A stretch of 34,675 nucleotides of DNA from an uncultured Planctomycetaceae bacterium (GTDB taxonomy: Bacteria; Planctomycetota; Planctomycetia; Pirellulales; UBA1268). A program made the position numbers and the translations under genes. Positions 25,893 to 34,675 of this stretch are shown in pieces. Within the stretch, counting starts at the first letter, position 1, and every line of letters starts with the position of its first letter. The notes beneath the pieces were generated by a model, which made no database searches, was not told where the DNA came from, and worked only from the letters and a program-made list of their open reading frames with translations. The stretch is taken from the NCBI GenBank assembly GCA_913052575.1, contig CAJXFK010000014.1:1-34675 (forward strand). The letters run 5' to 3'.

Positions 25893-26852
25893 TTAGCGGA
25901 GACGGACAGATCGTGATACACGACCAAAGTTATCGACAAGAATAAGATCTGTCTGAGAAATTGATCGAACAGCTGGCGTGAGTGTCTGATTCGTCATTCC
26001 GACTCGTGCCGAAGCAGTGACGTGTGTAATCAGTCGTCCATTCGAAATCATCCAGGTGCCACTCGAGATTGGAGAGGGCACAAATACGGATTGGAAATTT
26101 TGAATCCTTTGATAGTAACGATACGTTTGGAATGTTCCATCAACGTTGTACGTCATGTCAACGGATCCTTCGGTATCTGTCATTCGCCATGTTCCAACTG
26201 CCATCTCTCTAACTTCAGCATCTGTAAGGACTCGTGATGTCACACCTCCAGCCGGTACAACAGATGGGGGTGGAGGTGTTGGATTTGCACTCTGCCACTG
26301 ACTCATATCCGGTGGATTATCATGGACTGGCTTTGGTGCTGGTCGTGGTGCACCTTTTTGGGTTGCTGAATTATTCGGCTCATACTTTTCTAAAATAACC
26401 AAAGCGCGTGCAGAGTCTTTTGGTGCACCAAACTCAGTGGGTACTTTTGAAACGTCCCGAGAGAAACAGACAACTAGTTTTCCCTCATCAAATTTGTAGA
26501 TGCCTTTTCCTGTCTCGGTATCCTTGTTCTTGATCGTGATTCGCTTGGGATATGACGTCGGATCAATACGAAACTCACGGGTTGTTTTACTTCCACCAAT
26601 TGGTGACTGAAAAAGAATTGTGTAGTCGACGATTTCTAAATTTCCTCCACCGGGAAGCCAGTACTGCATCTGCTCATCTGGGATTTCTTGACCATTTTCA
26701 ACGAGCTCAACAACTCGCCAGTTGCCACGCACTCTTTCTAATTCAGTGTCGACTGCCGAGGGGGTTTGCGCATTTGTGGAAACGGGGAACAGCATAAGGC
26801 TGAGGCATCCAAATAGTGCAAGGCATTGGGCCGAAATGCGTGAAGCGTGCAT
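25893..26852 (-). CDS. Secreted TIGR03067-type two-domain protein
   Basis: 319 aa. It has a signal peptide (about 1-28, ending TNAQ). Residues about 35-155 match the planctomycete TIGR03067 pattern (LERVRGNWRVVELVENGQEIP, GKGIYKFDEGKLVVCFS). A proline-rich linker (about 165-205) joins a second domain (AVGTWRMTDTEGSVDMTYNVDGTF, GTWMISNGRLITHV), which looks like a second beta-barrel module of lipocalin-like shape. Function is unknown; both domains may bind small ligands. The start is well supported by AAAGGA 4 bp upstream of the ATG. It is divergent from nothing and preceded by 213 bp before hemB. A large hairpin follows its stop. Confidence 0.8.
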   Translation of the reverse strand: MHASRISAQCLALFGCLSLMLFPVSTNAQTPSAVDTELERVRGNWRVVELVENGQEIPDEQMQYWLPGGGNLEIVDYTILFQSPIGGSKTTREFRIDPTSYPKRITIKNKDTETGKGIYKFDEGKLVVCFSRDVSKVPTEFGAPKDSARALVILEKYEPNNSATQKGAPRPAPKPVHDNPPDMSQWQSANPTPPPPSVVPAGGVTSRVLTDAEVREMAVGTWRMTDTEGSVDMTYNVDGTFQTYRYYQRIQNFQSVFVPSPISSGTWMISNGRLITHVTASARVGMTNQTLTPAVRSISQTDLILVDNFGRVSRSVRLR

Positions 26853-27065
26853 AGCATCCTTTCAGAGATATTTTTCTCAGACGACTTAATCGTCATGGTA
26901 TGGAAACTGATTTAAGTCAGATGGTGAAAAGTAAACGATTCTTCCACATCCGCGATCTCAAGATCATGAGAAATGTATCCGTATCCCGTCAACACGAACC
27001 TTTGGTAGAAAGGTTCCGAAAAAATTCGCGTGGCACTCGATTTGATCTCTTTCACACCTGCTGTT

Positions 27066-28094
27066 TCAGCACTGTCTCGCAATTTGTGGTGCAAAATACG
27101 TTAGAATAGCGTCGGCACCAGCCCTTTTTATCGCAAGAATTGCTTCGAAAGCAGCCCGCTGCCCATCGAGCCAGCCGTTTTCGGCAGCGGCCTGAATCAT
27201 CGCGTATTCCCCACTAACCTGATAGGCAAGTGTTGGGACACCAAAGGTTTTTTTCACCCGATAGATAATATCCAGACACGTTATGGCTGGTTTGACCATG
27301 ACCAAATCTGCACCTTCATCGAGATCGAAGGCAACCTCTCGTACTGCTTCATCTGAGTTCGCTGGGTTCATTTGATACGTTTTTTTATCCCCGACACCAA
27401 GAGATTTTGCTGTATCAAGAGCCGCATGACTACCAAGCGCGTCCCGAAAAGGTCCATAATATGCAGAGGCATACTTTGCTGCGTATGCAAGGATACCCAC
27501 TTCATCATGATGATTTTTATCAAGTGCATCTCTAATCGCTCCTACTCTACCGTCCATCATGTCTGATGGTGCAATGATATGGCAGCCTGCCTGAGCAAGC
27601 ACGACAGCCTGCTGCTGCAGCACGGTGACGGTCTCGTCATTCAATATGTGACCGTTTTCGAGAAGACCGTCATGACCATGGGTCGTGTACGGGTCGAGTG
27701 CAACATCACAAATAATGCCAACATCATTTCCTGTCTCAGCTCGCACTGCTTGAATAGTCCGGCATACGAGATTATCTGGATCAACAGCATGCTGCCCATC
27801 TGCTGTTTTATGTTCCTGATCAATCACTGGAAAAAGTGCTATTGCTGGGATACCTAAAGACTTTGCCTCAGATGCTGCTTGTACAACATCGTCAATTGCG
27901 AGGCGATTTACACCAGGCATTGCCGTAACCGGTTCACGTCCCGCTTTGTCGTGTACAAAGAGTGGCCAGACGAGGTCTTGTGGTGACACACTTGTTTCCG
28001 CCACCATCTCGCGAAGCCATTCGTGCTGCCGATTTCTGCGGAAACGAGTCGTTGGAAAACGCCCAAAGATACCACCTGTTTCTGAAGCACTCAT
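27066..28094 (-). CDS. hemB: Delta-aminolevulinic acid dehydratase (porphobilinogen synthase)
   Basis: Condenses two 5-aminolevulinate molecules into porphobilinogen in tetrapyrrole synthesis (cytosol). The two Schiff-base lysines are K207 (YAAKYAS) and K268 (MVKPA). The metal-site stretch is D130-VALDPYTTHGHDG, with Asp at the positions that are Cys in zinc-dependent enzymes, so it should be the magnesium-type, zinc-independent form. The N-terminal RRNRQHEWLREM and PGVNR are also normal. 342 aa is a normal length. Its ATG overlaps the queD stop as ATGA, so hisI-queD-hemB probably form one transcript. No ribosome-binding site is needed if coupled. Confidence 0.96.
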   Translation of the reverse strand: MSASETGGIFGRFPTTRFRRNRQHEWLREMVAETSVSPQDLVWPLFVHDKAGREPVTAMPGVNRLAIDDVVQAASEAKSLGIPAIALFPVIDQEHKTADGQHAVDPDNLVCRTIQAVRAETGNDVGIICDVALDPYTTHGHDGLLENGHILNDETVTVLQQQAVVLAQAGCHIIAPSDMMDGRVGAIRDALDKNHHDEVGILAYAAKYASAYYGPFRDALGSHAALDTAKSLGVGDKKTYQMNPANSDEAVREVAFDLDEGADLVMVKPAITCLDIIYRVKKTFGVPTLAYQVSGEYAMIQAAAENGWLDGQRAAFEAILAIKRAGADAILTYFAPQIARQC

Positions 28095-28627
28095 AGCACC
28101 ACCGAATTTCTACTATCTTTCACAATAGCTACACCGGGTACAGGCGGAACAATAGCTTCCAAATGTTCCGATCGTGTTGCGACAGCACATGCTTCAGTTG
28201 TTTCCCAAAGTGAAACTTGTCTCGCTATCACACCAAGATCTGACAACACGTGAGGGCTCACCACCTCAAGAAGATACCGTGCCATATTTTCTGCTGTCGG
28301 ATTGTGCGGCATGACAAAATACTTAACAGGCTCTACGATCTCGATAGCGGCAAGCGCATTTTTATCCTTTTCGTAAATCAGAAAAGCATGATCCCAGTGA
28401 TCATCAAGCCATCCAAGCATTCGTTTTTTAATCAGAGAAAAATCGACAATTCGACCAACTTCATCAACCTCATGACCACCGTTTGCTGCCACCACTTCAA
28501 GGTCAACACGATAGTTGTGCCCATGAAAAAATGCACATCGACTCTCGTGACGATAGAGCCTGTGACCGGCACAGAATTTCAATTGGCGAATAAGTGCAAG
28601 TTGTGTTGTTGATGTATCAGGCATCAT
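28091..28627 (-). CDS. queD: 6-pyruvoyltetrahydropterin synthase / QueD-family protein
   Basis: 178 aa. Zinc ligands H22 (CAGHRL), H35 and H37 (FFHGHNY), catalytic Cys31, an Asp-His pair at 79-80 (DDHWDHAFL) and Glu142 (WETTEACA) are all visible. Family members convert 7,8-dihydroneopterin triphosphate to 6-pyruvoyltetrahydropterin or 6-carboxy-tetrahydropterin. In bacteria most serve queuosine and 7-deazapurine synthesis, so QueD is likely but PTPS activity is not excluded. It is longer than E. coli QueD (121 aa), with an insertion between the Zn site and the Asp-His pair and a C-terminal tail. It follows hisI by 29 bp and overlaps hemB. Partner queC, queE and queF are not in this window. 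Confidence 0.87.
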   Translation of the reverse strand: MMPDTSTTQLALIRQLKFCAGHRLYRHESRCAFFHGHNYRVDLEVVAANGGHEVDEVGRIVDFSLIKKRMLGWLDDHWDHAFLIYEKDKNALAAIEIVEPVKYFVMPHNPTAENMARYLLEVVSPHVLSDLGVIARQVSLWETTEACAVATRSEHLEAIVPPVPGVAIVKDSRNSVVL

Positions 28628-28656
28628 AAATGTTCACTCAGTATTTATTTTTTAAA

Positions 28657-29157
28657 TTACAACTGCGTTGGATTAGGAGCATCGCCGTAAACTTCTTTGG
28701 GATCAAAGGTTTTCTCGGTTTCAAGAAACTCAAGCGCTGTACTATTTTCACGTTGAACGCCTACGGGCACTTTGCGGTAAAAGCAGGAGCGATAACCGAC
28801 ATGACAACTCGCATCACCAGTCACATCAACTCGTAGCCAGACGCAGTCTTGATCGTCGTCAATTCGCATCTCAAGAACTCTCTGGACAAGACCACTTGTC
28901 GCCCCCTTATGCCAGAGGCACTGACGACTACGACTGAAGTAATGTGCTTCTCCGGTGAGGACTGTTTTTTCGAGCGCTTCTTGATTCATCACGGCAACCA
29001 TCAGTAACTCACCTGTCGTATGATTCGTTGTAACGCATGGAATAAATCCCTTTTCATCAAACTTGGGAGCAAGTTCATTGCCTTCCTCAACTTGTTCAAT
29101 GGATGTACGGGCTGCAAAATGGAGAGGGTCATCTGAAGAGCGATTTGATTCTGCCAC
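28657..29157 (-). CDS. hisI: Phosphoribosyl-AMP cyclohydrolase (HisI), variant metal site
   Basis: 166 aa. It opens the ring of phosphoribosyl-AMP in histidine synthesis. Family segments are visible: [35 protein letters not shown], and [15 protein letters not shown]. It lacks a fused HisE domain. The usual DCDGDA zinc-binding stretch is [11 protein letters not shown] here: the Cys appears shifted by four residues, while the later two Cys are in place (CHVGYRSC). This is probably a subfamily trait, but the metal site may differ. The GTG start has GGA 8 bp upstream. The N-terminal 30 residues before the core are of low complexity. Confidence 0.88.
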   Translation of the reverse strand: MAESNRSSDDPLHFAARTSIEQVEEGNELAPKFDEKGFIPCVTTNHTTGELLMVAVMNQEALEKTVLTGEAHYFSRSRQCLWHKGATSGLVQRVLEMRIDDDQDCVWLRVDVTGDASCHVGYRSCFYRKVPVGVQRENSTALEFLETEKTFDPKEVYGDAPNPTQL

Positions 29158-29419
29158 TGACTTGTTCCAAAAAAAGGAAGGAGATTATCTTGTAACGACC
29201 TTCTTATCATACCCGCCAGAATCAAGAGTTCACGCGGCTGTCATTGAATACGAAAATGTTTCTCAAAAAACCATCTATCATGGCACAGACGCACATAGTG
29301 TTCACCCTGTAGGAATCAATAATACGGTTTTTGCAGGTGGTGCGGGCGTAGACACTTTCAACGTGTAAGATCATAGAATCCAAGATTCCTTACCTCTTTT
29401 GTGCTCAGGAAATCGTTAC
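29158..29419. other. Divergent gap between hisI and the efflux adaptor gene
   Basis: About 260 bp, presumably holding promoters for both directions. A strong purine-rich AAGGAAGGAG at 29178-29188 precedes a TTG that is followed at once by a stop, so it starts no gene. A small GAATC/GATTC inverted repeat occurs at about 29376-29388. A longer frame crosses the gap on the plus strand but begins inside hisI and lacks features of a gene. No clear -35/-10 pair was found. Confidence 0.4.
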
Positions 29420-30628
29420 GTGTACATGCATCATTCATCTCGCTCTATCTTGCAACTTTTCATGCTTGCTCTCTGTATGCTCACGGGCTGTCAGCGGCCA
29501 ACTCCTTCTCTGATTGCACCGCCCATTCCTGAGGTCATCGTCACACAACCAAGCATCCAAAACCTCACCAACCCTTTGGAATTCAATGGAAATGCCGCCG
29601 CTGTCGAAACTGTTGAGATCAAAGCTCGTGTTTCAGGATTTATCACACAGGTTCACTTCAGTGACGGCCAGCGAATAACAAAAGGTGATCTCTTATTCTC
29701 AATTGATCAACGACCGTATCTCGTGGTTCGTGACCAGTCGCAGGCTGACGTTGCCAAAGCTCTTGCTGAATTAAATGAGCTGGAGAGTGAAGTTTCTCGC
29801 TATCAAAAACTGCTTCCGAAAGCAGTCGTGACACGAGAGCAATACGAGATACTCGTTGCGAGGCGTGATGTTGCGAAAGCAATGCTTGATAAATCTCGTG
29901 CAGCGGTCGCTCAAGCTGAACTCGATATCGAATTTTGTGAGGTGATAACACCACTAACTGGTCGAGTAAGTACCCGTGAAGTAGATGTCGGAGATCTTGT
30001 TGTAGGGACTGGTGGTCTGGCAACACGGTTGACAACAGTTGTTACTACTTCGCCTATTGAGGTGTATTTTGATACTGACGAACGCGCACTGCTGCTCGCA
30101 CGTCAGCGGGCAATTGCAAAACGTGGTGGTGAAGTCGTTACATGGCGAGATATTAAAGAACTTGAAATCCCTATTTCTGCACGACTCGTCACAGAGAAAC
30201 TTTTTATGCACAAAGGCATTCTTGACTTTGTAGATATTGGCGTGAAGCCAACCACTGGAACTGTACGATGCCGCGGACTCCTGCCTAACCCAGATGAGCT
30301 CATTACACCCGGCATGTTTATGCGAGTGCAGCTTACAACTGCCGAACCAGAGGAAACAATGCTGGTGCCAGAACGATCTCTCGGTATCAATCAGAGTCGA
30401 AAATATGTTGCAGTTGTTGATGAAAAAAACCGAGTTGAGTATCGAACCGTAACCACTGGACGAAGTATTCCATCTCGTGATGGAATGCTCCGTGTCGTCC
30501 AAGATGGTCTCGATGGCAATGAACGCATTGTTGTTTCTGGTATGTCACGAGCCCGTGAAGGCAGTATTGTGAAGCCTCTGGAAGATTCAATGATTCGTCA
30601 AACACCACAGGAAATGACGAGCCCGTGA
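29420..30628 (+). CDS. RND efflux periplasmic adaptor lipoprotein (MFP)
   Basis: 402 aa from the GTG at 29420, chosen because AGGAAA lies seven bases upstream; a longer TTG start (29399) would add seven residues. The N-terminus is a lipoprotein signal peptide with lipobox LTGC, so the protein is lipid-anchored. The adaptor layout is visible: barrel-sandwich start (VEIKARVSGFITQVHFSDGQRITKGDLLFSID), a helical hairpin (about 110-170), the return strand ITPLTGRVSTREVDVGDLV, a beta-barrel and a C-terminal membrane-proximal part. It links an RND pump to an outer-membrane channel. The stop overlaps the pump gene's GTG start by GTGA. No TolC-like channel gene is in the window; substrate unknown. Confidence 0.93.
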   Translation: MYMHHSSRSILQLFMLALCMLTGCQRPTPSLIAPPIPEVIVTQPSIQNLTNPLEFNGNAAAVETVEIKARVSGFITQVHFSDGQRITKGDLLFSIDQRPYLVVRDQSQADVAKALAELNELESEVSRYQKLLPKAVVTREQYEILVARRDVAKAMLDKSRAAVAQAELDIEFCEVITPLTGRVSTREVDVGDLVVGTGGLATRLTTVVTTSPIEVYFDTDERALLLARQRAIAKRGGEVVTWRDIKELEIPISARLVTEKLFMHKGILDFVDIGVKPTTGTVRCRGLLPNPDELITPGMFMRVQLTTAEPEETMLVPERSLGINQSRKYVAVVDEKNRVEYRTVTTGRSIPSRDGMLRVVQDGLDGNERIVVSGMSRAREGSIVKPLEDSMIRQTPQEMTSP

Positions 30629-33600
30629 TCAGCCAGTTTTTTATCAACAGGCCAGTCTTCGCAACGGTACTTTCACTCGTGATTGTTATTGTTGGTGGTA
30701 TTGCTGCCATTGGGCTTCCCGTGGGCCAATACCCGGAGGTTGTACCACCAACTATATCAATCCAAACCGTGTATCCCGGTGCATCTGCTCAGGTCGTTGC
30801 CGACACTGTCACAACCCCAATCGAACAGGAGGTCAATGGTGTCGAAGATATGCTGTTCATCTCATCAAAAAGTACCGGTGACGGGCAATCTGTTATTGAT
30901 GTCACATTCAAACTCGGGACCGACATCGATCTCGCTCAAGTATTGACACAGAATCGTGTTGCGATTGCAGAGGCCAAATTACCTGTTGAAGTAAAACGGC
31001 AAGGGGTGATTACCAAAAAGAAATCACCAAGTATTCTTCTTTGTGTCAATCTGTTTTCACCAGACGGTAGGTATGATCAGCTCTATCTGAGCAACTATGC
31101 GTTGATTCAAGTAAAGGATGCAATAGCACGACTTGATGGTGTGGGTGATGTTTCTTTTCTTGGAGCCCGTGACTATTCCATGCGAATCTGGCTTCATCCA
31201 GATGAACTCGCAACTCGCAATATGACTGCTGGTGATGTTGTCCGCGCATTACGCGAACAGAATATCCAGGTACCGGCCGGCCGTCTTGGTCAGCCACCTG
31301 CATCTCCTGGAATAGCATTTCAAGTACCTCTCCATACCACTGGACGGCTCCTGGAGCCTGAAGAGTTTGAAAATGTCATTGTAAAAACTGGACATGACAC
31401 ACCAGCAACACCTGGCACACAGATCGTTGGTAGTGAAATCGTTCGGATTCGCGATGTCGGACGAGTCGAACTTGGTGCCAAAAATGAAGATACAGTGAGT
31501 CGCCTCGATGGTGACGAGACAATAACACTTGCAATCTTCCAGCGTCCTGGATCGAACGCGATTGCAACAGCGAAACGTGTCCGGCAGGAAATGGAGAAGC
31601 TTGCTACAAACTTCCCTTCCGGTTTGGAATACGGTGTTCTCTATGACACGACTATTTTTGTAGAGGAGAGTATTCAAGAGGTTATAAAAACACTTTTTGA
31701 GGCAGTGGTCCTTGTTTTCATTGTTGTCCTTTTGTTTCTCCAAAACTGGCGGGCAACATTAATACCCATGATTGCGGTACCAGTTTCTTTGATTGGCACT
31801 TTCGCAGTGATGGCCGGTCTTGGTTTCTCACTGAATAACCTTTCATTATTTGGCCTCGTACTTGCTATCGGCATTGTTGTTGATGACGCCATTGTTGTTG
31901 TCGAAAATGTAGAGCGTCTGATTCGGAAGGGGCTTCATCCACGCGAAGCTGCACAGCAAGCAATGCGTGAAGTCAGTGGTGCACTGATTGCAATTGCCTT
32001 GGTGTTGGCAGCCGTTTTTATTCCAACAGCATTTATTACGGGTATAAGCGGTGAGTTCTATCGACAGTTTGCTATTACCATTGCTGCGAGTACTGCATTC
32101 TCAGCCATCAATTCACTCACCCTGTCTCCGGCGCTGGCAGCAATCCTCTTCAAAGAGCACGCTACGAATGATTCGGCCGACAGGAAACACCGTAAGAACG
32201 ATGCTCTACCAACTACCGTGGTGTGCCTGCTCACTGGCCTTTTGGCACTCTGGGTTGCTGAAGACTTTGCTCTTGTCTGGATAGGTATCGCTGACGGACC
32301 TGCGTCTCCTTTCTCTATGTGGGCTGTCAGGTTCAGTGTATTTGGGGCTGGATTTGTTGGTGGATTTTTTATCACCCCCGTCTTCAACATGCTTCTCGCG
32401 TGGGTTTTTAAACTTTTCAATCTCTTCTTTAATGTTACGACAGGAGTCTATGGAGCAGTTGTTGGTATTCTTTTAAGAATTGGCATCGTGATGGTGGGGA
32501 TTTACATTGCCCTGATGGGTCTCACTTATTTTGGATTCAATACAGTCCCTGTGGGCTTCATTCCAGAACAAGACAAGGGGTATCTTCTTGTCAATGCAGT
32601 GCTCCCCGAAGGAGCAAGTCACGAGAGGACAGCTCGTGTCATTCATGAACTGGAAAAGATTGCTGCGGAGACACCCGGTGTTGCCCACACGATATCTGTC
32701 TCAGGCTATTCCTTATTATCAAGCGTGAGCCTGTCGAATGCTGGTGGCATGTTTATCATGTTAGATCCGTTTGCGACTCGAGTCATCAATCCTGAACAAT
32801 CATCTTTCGAAATAGCAAAAACATTACGAACAGCATTTCATCGTGTGCGTGAAGCAAGCTGTGTCGTCTTTAATGCACCACCAATTGATGGTCTCGGAAA
32901 CACGGGTGGTTTTAAGCTTCAAGTTGTAGATCGCACAGGCCACGGAGCAACTGAACTCGAGCAATCGACAGCCAGCTTAGCTGATGCTCTTGCTGCACAG
33001 CCCGGACTTGTTGGACTTTTCTCAACCTTTAAAGCAAATCAGCCTCAACTATTCATCAACATTGATCGCACGAAGGCAAAAGCAGCGGGTGTATCAATCG
33101 AGTCAATTCATCAGACACTCCAGGTGTATCTTGGCAGTGCTTACGTCAATGACTTCACGGCCTTTGGCAGAAACTGGCAGGTTATGGCTCAGGCTGATGC
33201 ACCATTCCGAATGCGTCCGGAAGACATCGGTAGACTTGAAGTTCGCAATACTGACAGAGAAATGGTGCCACTGGCGACACTCCTGACCGTCGAAGAAACC
33301 AGTGGTCCTGCGGTTGTCACACGATACAACCTTGCACCGTCTGCTGATCTCTCTGGATCAACATTGCCTGGCACGAGTTCTGGTGATGCCATTGCCCTGG
33401 TTCAAACGCTCGCAGCAGAACCTCCTGACGGACGAGGATTGCTCCCTCCGGGTATTGACTTTGAATGGACAGACTTGTCTCTTCAACAAATACTTGCTGG
33501 CAATACCGCGAGCTTTGTTTTTGCAATGGGAACTCTTTTTGTGTTTCTTGTACTTGCTGCTCAGTATGAAAGCTGGCTGCTACCGCTCGCTGTTATTTTG

Positions 33601-34023
33601 ATCGTGCCAATGTGTCTGCTGGCCGCTATAGCAGGTGTCTGGATTGCCGGGAGTGACAATAATATTTTCACTCAAATTGGGCTTCTCGTTCTTGTGGGGC
33701 TGGCAGCTAAGAACGCCATTTTGATTGTAGAGTTCGCCAAACAGCGTGAAGCTGATGGCCTGCCACGCATGCAGGCAATTCTTGAGGCAGCGACTCAACG
33801 ACTGCGACCAATTCTGATGACATCTCTCGCGTTCATTCTTGGTGTTGTGCCCCTGCTTATTGGACGAGGTGCGGGTGCTGAGATGCGTGTGGCCCTTGGT
33901 ACTGCAGTTTTTTCTGGCATGCTTGGCGTCACTGTCTTCGGAATTTTCTTTACACCAGTCTTCTATTCCGTTGTTATGTGGTTTAGCCGGAAACCGCCCA
34001 AAGAAGAAACCGTTGCGTCGTAA
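30625..34023 (+). CDS. RND-family (HAE1/AcrB-like) efflux pump permease
   Basis: 1132 aa, proton-driven trimeric exporter in the inner membrane. The N-terminus FFINRPVFATVLS is classical. The proton relay is intact: D420-D421 in TM4 (GIVVDDAIVVVENVER) and K1029 in TM10 (GLAAKNAILIVEFAK). Pore-domain motifs (YPGASAQVVADTVTTPIEQ, ALREQNIQVPAGRLG) are normal. Compared with AcrB (1049 aa) there is an extra segment at about residues 511-590 between TM6 and TM7, with hydrophobic stretches at about 530-556 and 565-583. This may be two additional membrane helices or a membrane hairpin. The GTG start overlaps the adaptor stop (GTGA). Substrate range is not predictable. Confidence 0.95.
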   Translation: MISQFFINRPVFATVLSLVIVIVGGIAAIGLPVGQYPEVVPPTISIQTVYPGASAQVVADTVTTPIEQEVNGVEDMLFISSKSTGDGQSVIDVTFKLGTDIDLAQVLTQNRVAIAEAKLPVEVKRQGVITKKKSPSILLCVNLFSPDGRYDQLYLSNYALIQVKDAIARLDGVGDVSFLGARDYSMRIWLHPDELATRNMTAGDVVRALREQNIQVPAGRLGQPPASPGIAFQVPLHTTGRLLEPEEFENVIVKTGHDTPATPGTQIVGSEIVRIRDVGRVELGAKNEDTVSRLDGDETITLAIFQRPGSNAIATAKRVRQEMEKLATNFPSGLEYGVLYDTTIFVEESIQEVIKTLFEAVVLVFIVVLLFLQNWRATLIPMIAVPVSLIGTFAVMAGLGFSLNNLSLFGLVLAIGIVVDDAIVVVENVERLIRKGLHPREAAQQAMREVSGALIAIALVLAAVFIPTAFITGISGEFYRQFAITIAASTAFSAINSLTLSPALAAILFKEHATNDSADRKHRKNDALPTTVVCLLTGLLALWVAEDFALVWIGIADGPASPFSMWAVRFSVFGAGFVGGFFITPVFNMLLAWVFKLFNLFFNVTTGVYGAVVGILLRIGIVMVGIYIALMGLTYFGFNTVPVGFIPEQDKGYLLVNAVLPEGASHERTARVIHELEKIAAETPGVAHTISVSGYSLLSSVSLSNAGGMFIMLDPFATRVINPEQSSFEIAKTLRTAFHRVREASCVVFNAPPIDGLGNTGGFKLQVVDRTGHGATELEQSTASLADALAAQPGLVGLFSTFKANQPQLFINIDRTKAKAAGVSIESIHQTLQVYLGSAYVNDFTAFGRNWQVMAQADAPFRMRPEDIGRLEVRNTDREMVPLATLLTVEETSGPAVVTRYNLAPSADLSGSTLPGTSSGDAIALVQTLAAEPPDGRGLLPPGIDFEWTDLSLQQILAGNTASFVFAMGTLFVFLVLAAQYESWLLPLAVILIVPMCLLAAIAGVWIAGSDNNIFTQIGLLVLVGLAAKNAILIVEFAKQREADGLPRMQAILEAATQRLRPILMTSLAFILGVVPLLIGRGAGAEMRVALGTAVFSGMLGVTVFGIFFTPVFYSVVMWFSRKPPKEETVAS

Positions 34024-34288
34024 ATAAGTTCTGGATTTTCGATCACGTTTGTATGTATTGCAAAAACTCTTTTGTTTCGACTGCAACCCATAAGATTGGC
34101 CACACTCACTACATGCTCTTGTACACACTGATATGAAGACTGGTGAATGAGGTAGCCTAGTTACATGGTTCTTGGATTTCATTGCATCAACGTCATGAAT
34201 GAGTGGTCGAACAAGCCAAGAATTGTCATACTACAAAGGCGAACTGCCGGTGTACGAAGCCTCGGCAAAATTCTCTGGAGAAAATTTC

Positions 34289-34675
34289 ATGCGGTCCCTT
34301 CTGAGCAACTTTCTGTATAGCTGTTTGATCATGTCGTTTGGCTTGGTGCTTGTACAATATTCGTGGGCAACTGATTGGCCAACGTTTCGTGGTACTGACC
34401 GCACTGGTATCGCACCGGACACTGATTTGCTGGAAGCATGGCCTCAGGATGGTCCAAAACTTGTCTGGCGTTCAAAGGGTGCCGGCCGTGGGTATGCCAG
34501 TCTGGCGATTGTGGGTGATAGAATATTTACGCTAGGTGACGGACCGTCGACCGCCTCAGATGCTGATGAATATCTTTCGTGCTTTGATCGTATCACTGGG
34601 AAACCAATCTGGCATGAGAGAACAGGTGAAGCATATAACGAAAATAAGAAGCCAAGCTGGAATGGTTCTCGGAGC
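34289..34675 (+). CDS. Exported PQQ-like beta-propeller protein (partial, cut by window end)
   Basis: At least 129 aa, still open at the window edge. The signal peptide (about 1-29) ends at SWATD and is followed by WPTFRGTDRTGIA, a strongly characteristic start of PQQ-like quinoprotein propeller proteins in planctomycetes. The next motifs, PKLVWRSKGAGRGYASLAIVGDRIFTLGD and LSCFDRITGKPIWHERTGE, are the first two propeller blades. Real PQQ binding is not implied; many such proteins have an unknown role in the periplasm. The start ATG has GGAG eight bases upstream within a small TTCTC/GAGAA palindrome (34271-34282). It lies 265 bp after the RND pump, so probably has its own promoter. Confidence 0.9.
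   Translation, partial: MRSLLSNFLYSCLIMSFGLVLVQYSWATDWPTFRGTDRTGIAPDTDLLEAWPQDGPKLVWRSKGAGRGYASLAIVGDRIFTLGDGPSTASDADEYLSCFDRITGKPIWHERTGEAYNENKKPSWNGSRS

Noticed and set aside
27031-27045. Sigma-54-like TGGCAC-N5-TTGA
   Set aside because: The essential GC of the -12 element is not matched (GA), and no plus-strand gene lies downstream.
29063-29368. 101-aa plus-strand frame crossing the hisI upstream gap
   Set aside because: The first third is antisense to hisI, no ribosome-binding site is apparent, and no motif is recognised.
1-34675. tRNA, rRNA, CRISPR, insertion sequence or prophage
   Set aside because: Reading the intergenic gaps gave no cloverleaf, spaced-repeat array, transposase or integrase signal; no search tool was run, so a weak one could be missed.

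Overview
The window looks like a piece of a planctomycete chromosome, probably from a Pirellulales-type, possibly aquatic, bacterium. This is inferred from gene content. It carries a TIGR03067-type secreted protein, a DUF6268-like outer-membrane protein, an SGSH-like type I sulfatase, an exported PQQ-like beta-propeller protein, a HAD protein with a DVVGT motif, an unusually long RseP and an odd sigma-70 factor. lpxI and lpxD imply a lipid A outer membrane. Gene density is high and many neighbours overlap by a few bases. I saw no tRNA, rRNA, CRISPR array, insertion sequence or phage gene.

Layout. 1-2.2 kb: a small outer-membrane barrel and a HAD hydrolase on the minus strand, separated by a 546-bp gap holding a row of hairpins. 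2.2-7.9 kb: dxr-rseP (minus, overlapping TGATG) divergent from ftsH (plus), i.e. isoprenoid precursor synthesis with two membrane proteases. 8.1-8.8 kb: a two-helix membrane protein and a DCC (DUF393) protein. 8.8-14.6 kb: a minus-strand run of seven genes: sigma factor, SDR, VOC protein, membrane protein, lpxD, lpxI, exported methyltransferase. 14.8-16.3 kb: an FeS-type photolyase/cryptochrome, divergent from the sigma factor.

16.4-19.6 kb: a secreted hypothetical protein, a PilT-type ATPase and a DUF6268-like barrel. 19.6-24.7 kb: a sulfatase divergent from cysD-cysNC-mogA, so a sulfate-releasing enzyme sits beside sulfate activation. 24.8-26.9 kb: a lipid kinase and a TIGR03067 protein. 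27.1-29.2 kb: hisI-queD-hemB (minus). 29.4-34.0 kb: an RND efflux pair (lipoprotein adaptor and pump, overlapping GTGA). 34.3 kb to the end: the start of an exported PQQ-like propeller protein.

Most genes are recognisable housekeeping or envelope genes. The parts least explained by known families are: the hairpin row at about 1.12-1.28 kb; the sigma factor with non-canonical region 2.3/2.4 residues, a perfect 14-bp palindrome at its start codon and a photolyase as divergent neighbour; an SDR lacking its catalytic Tyr; an exported SAM-type methyltransferase; and the perfect hairpin between lpxD and lpxI. Function statements rest on motif recognition by eye; no database search was run.
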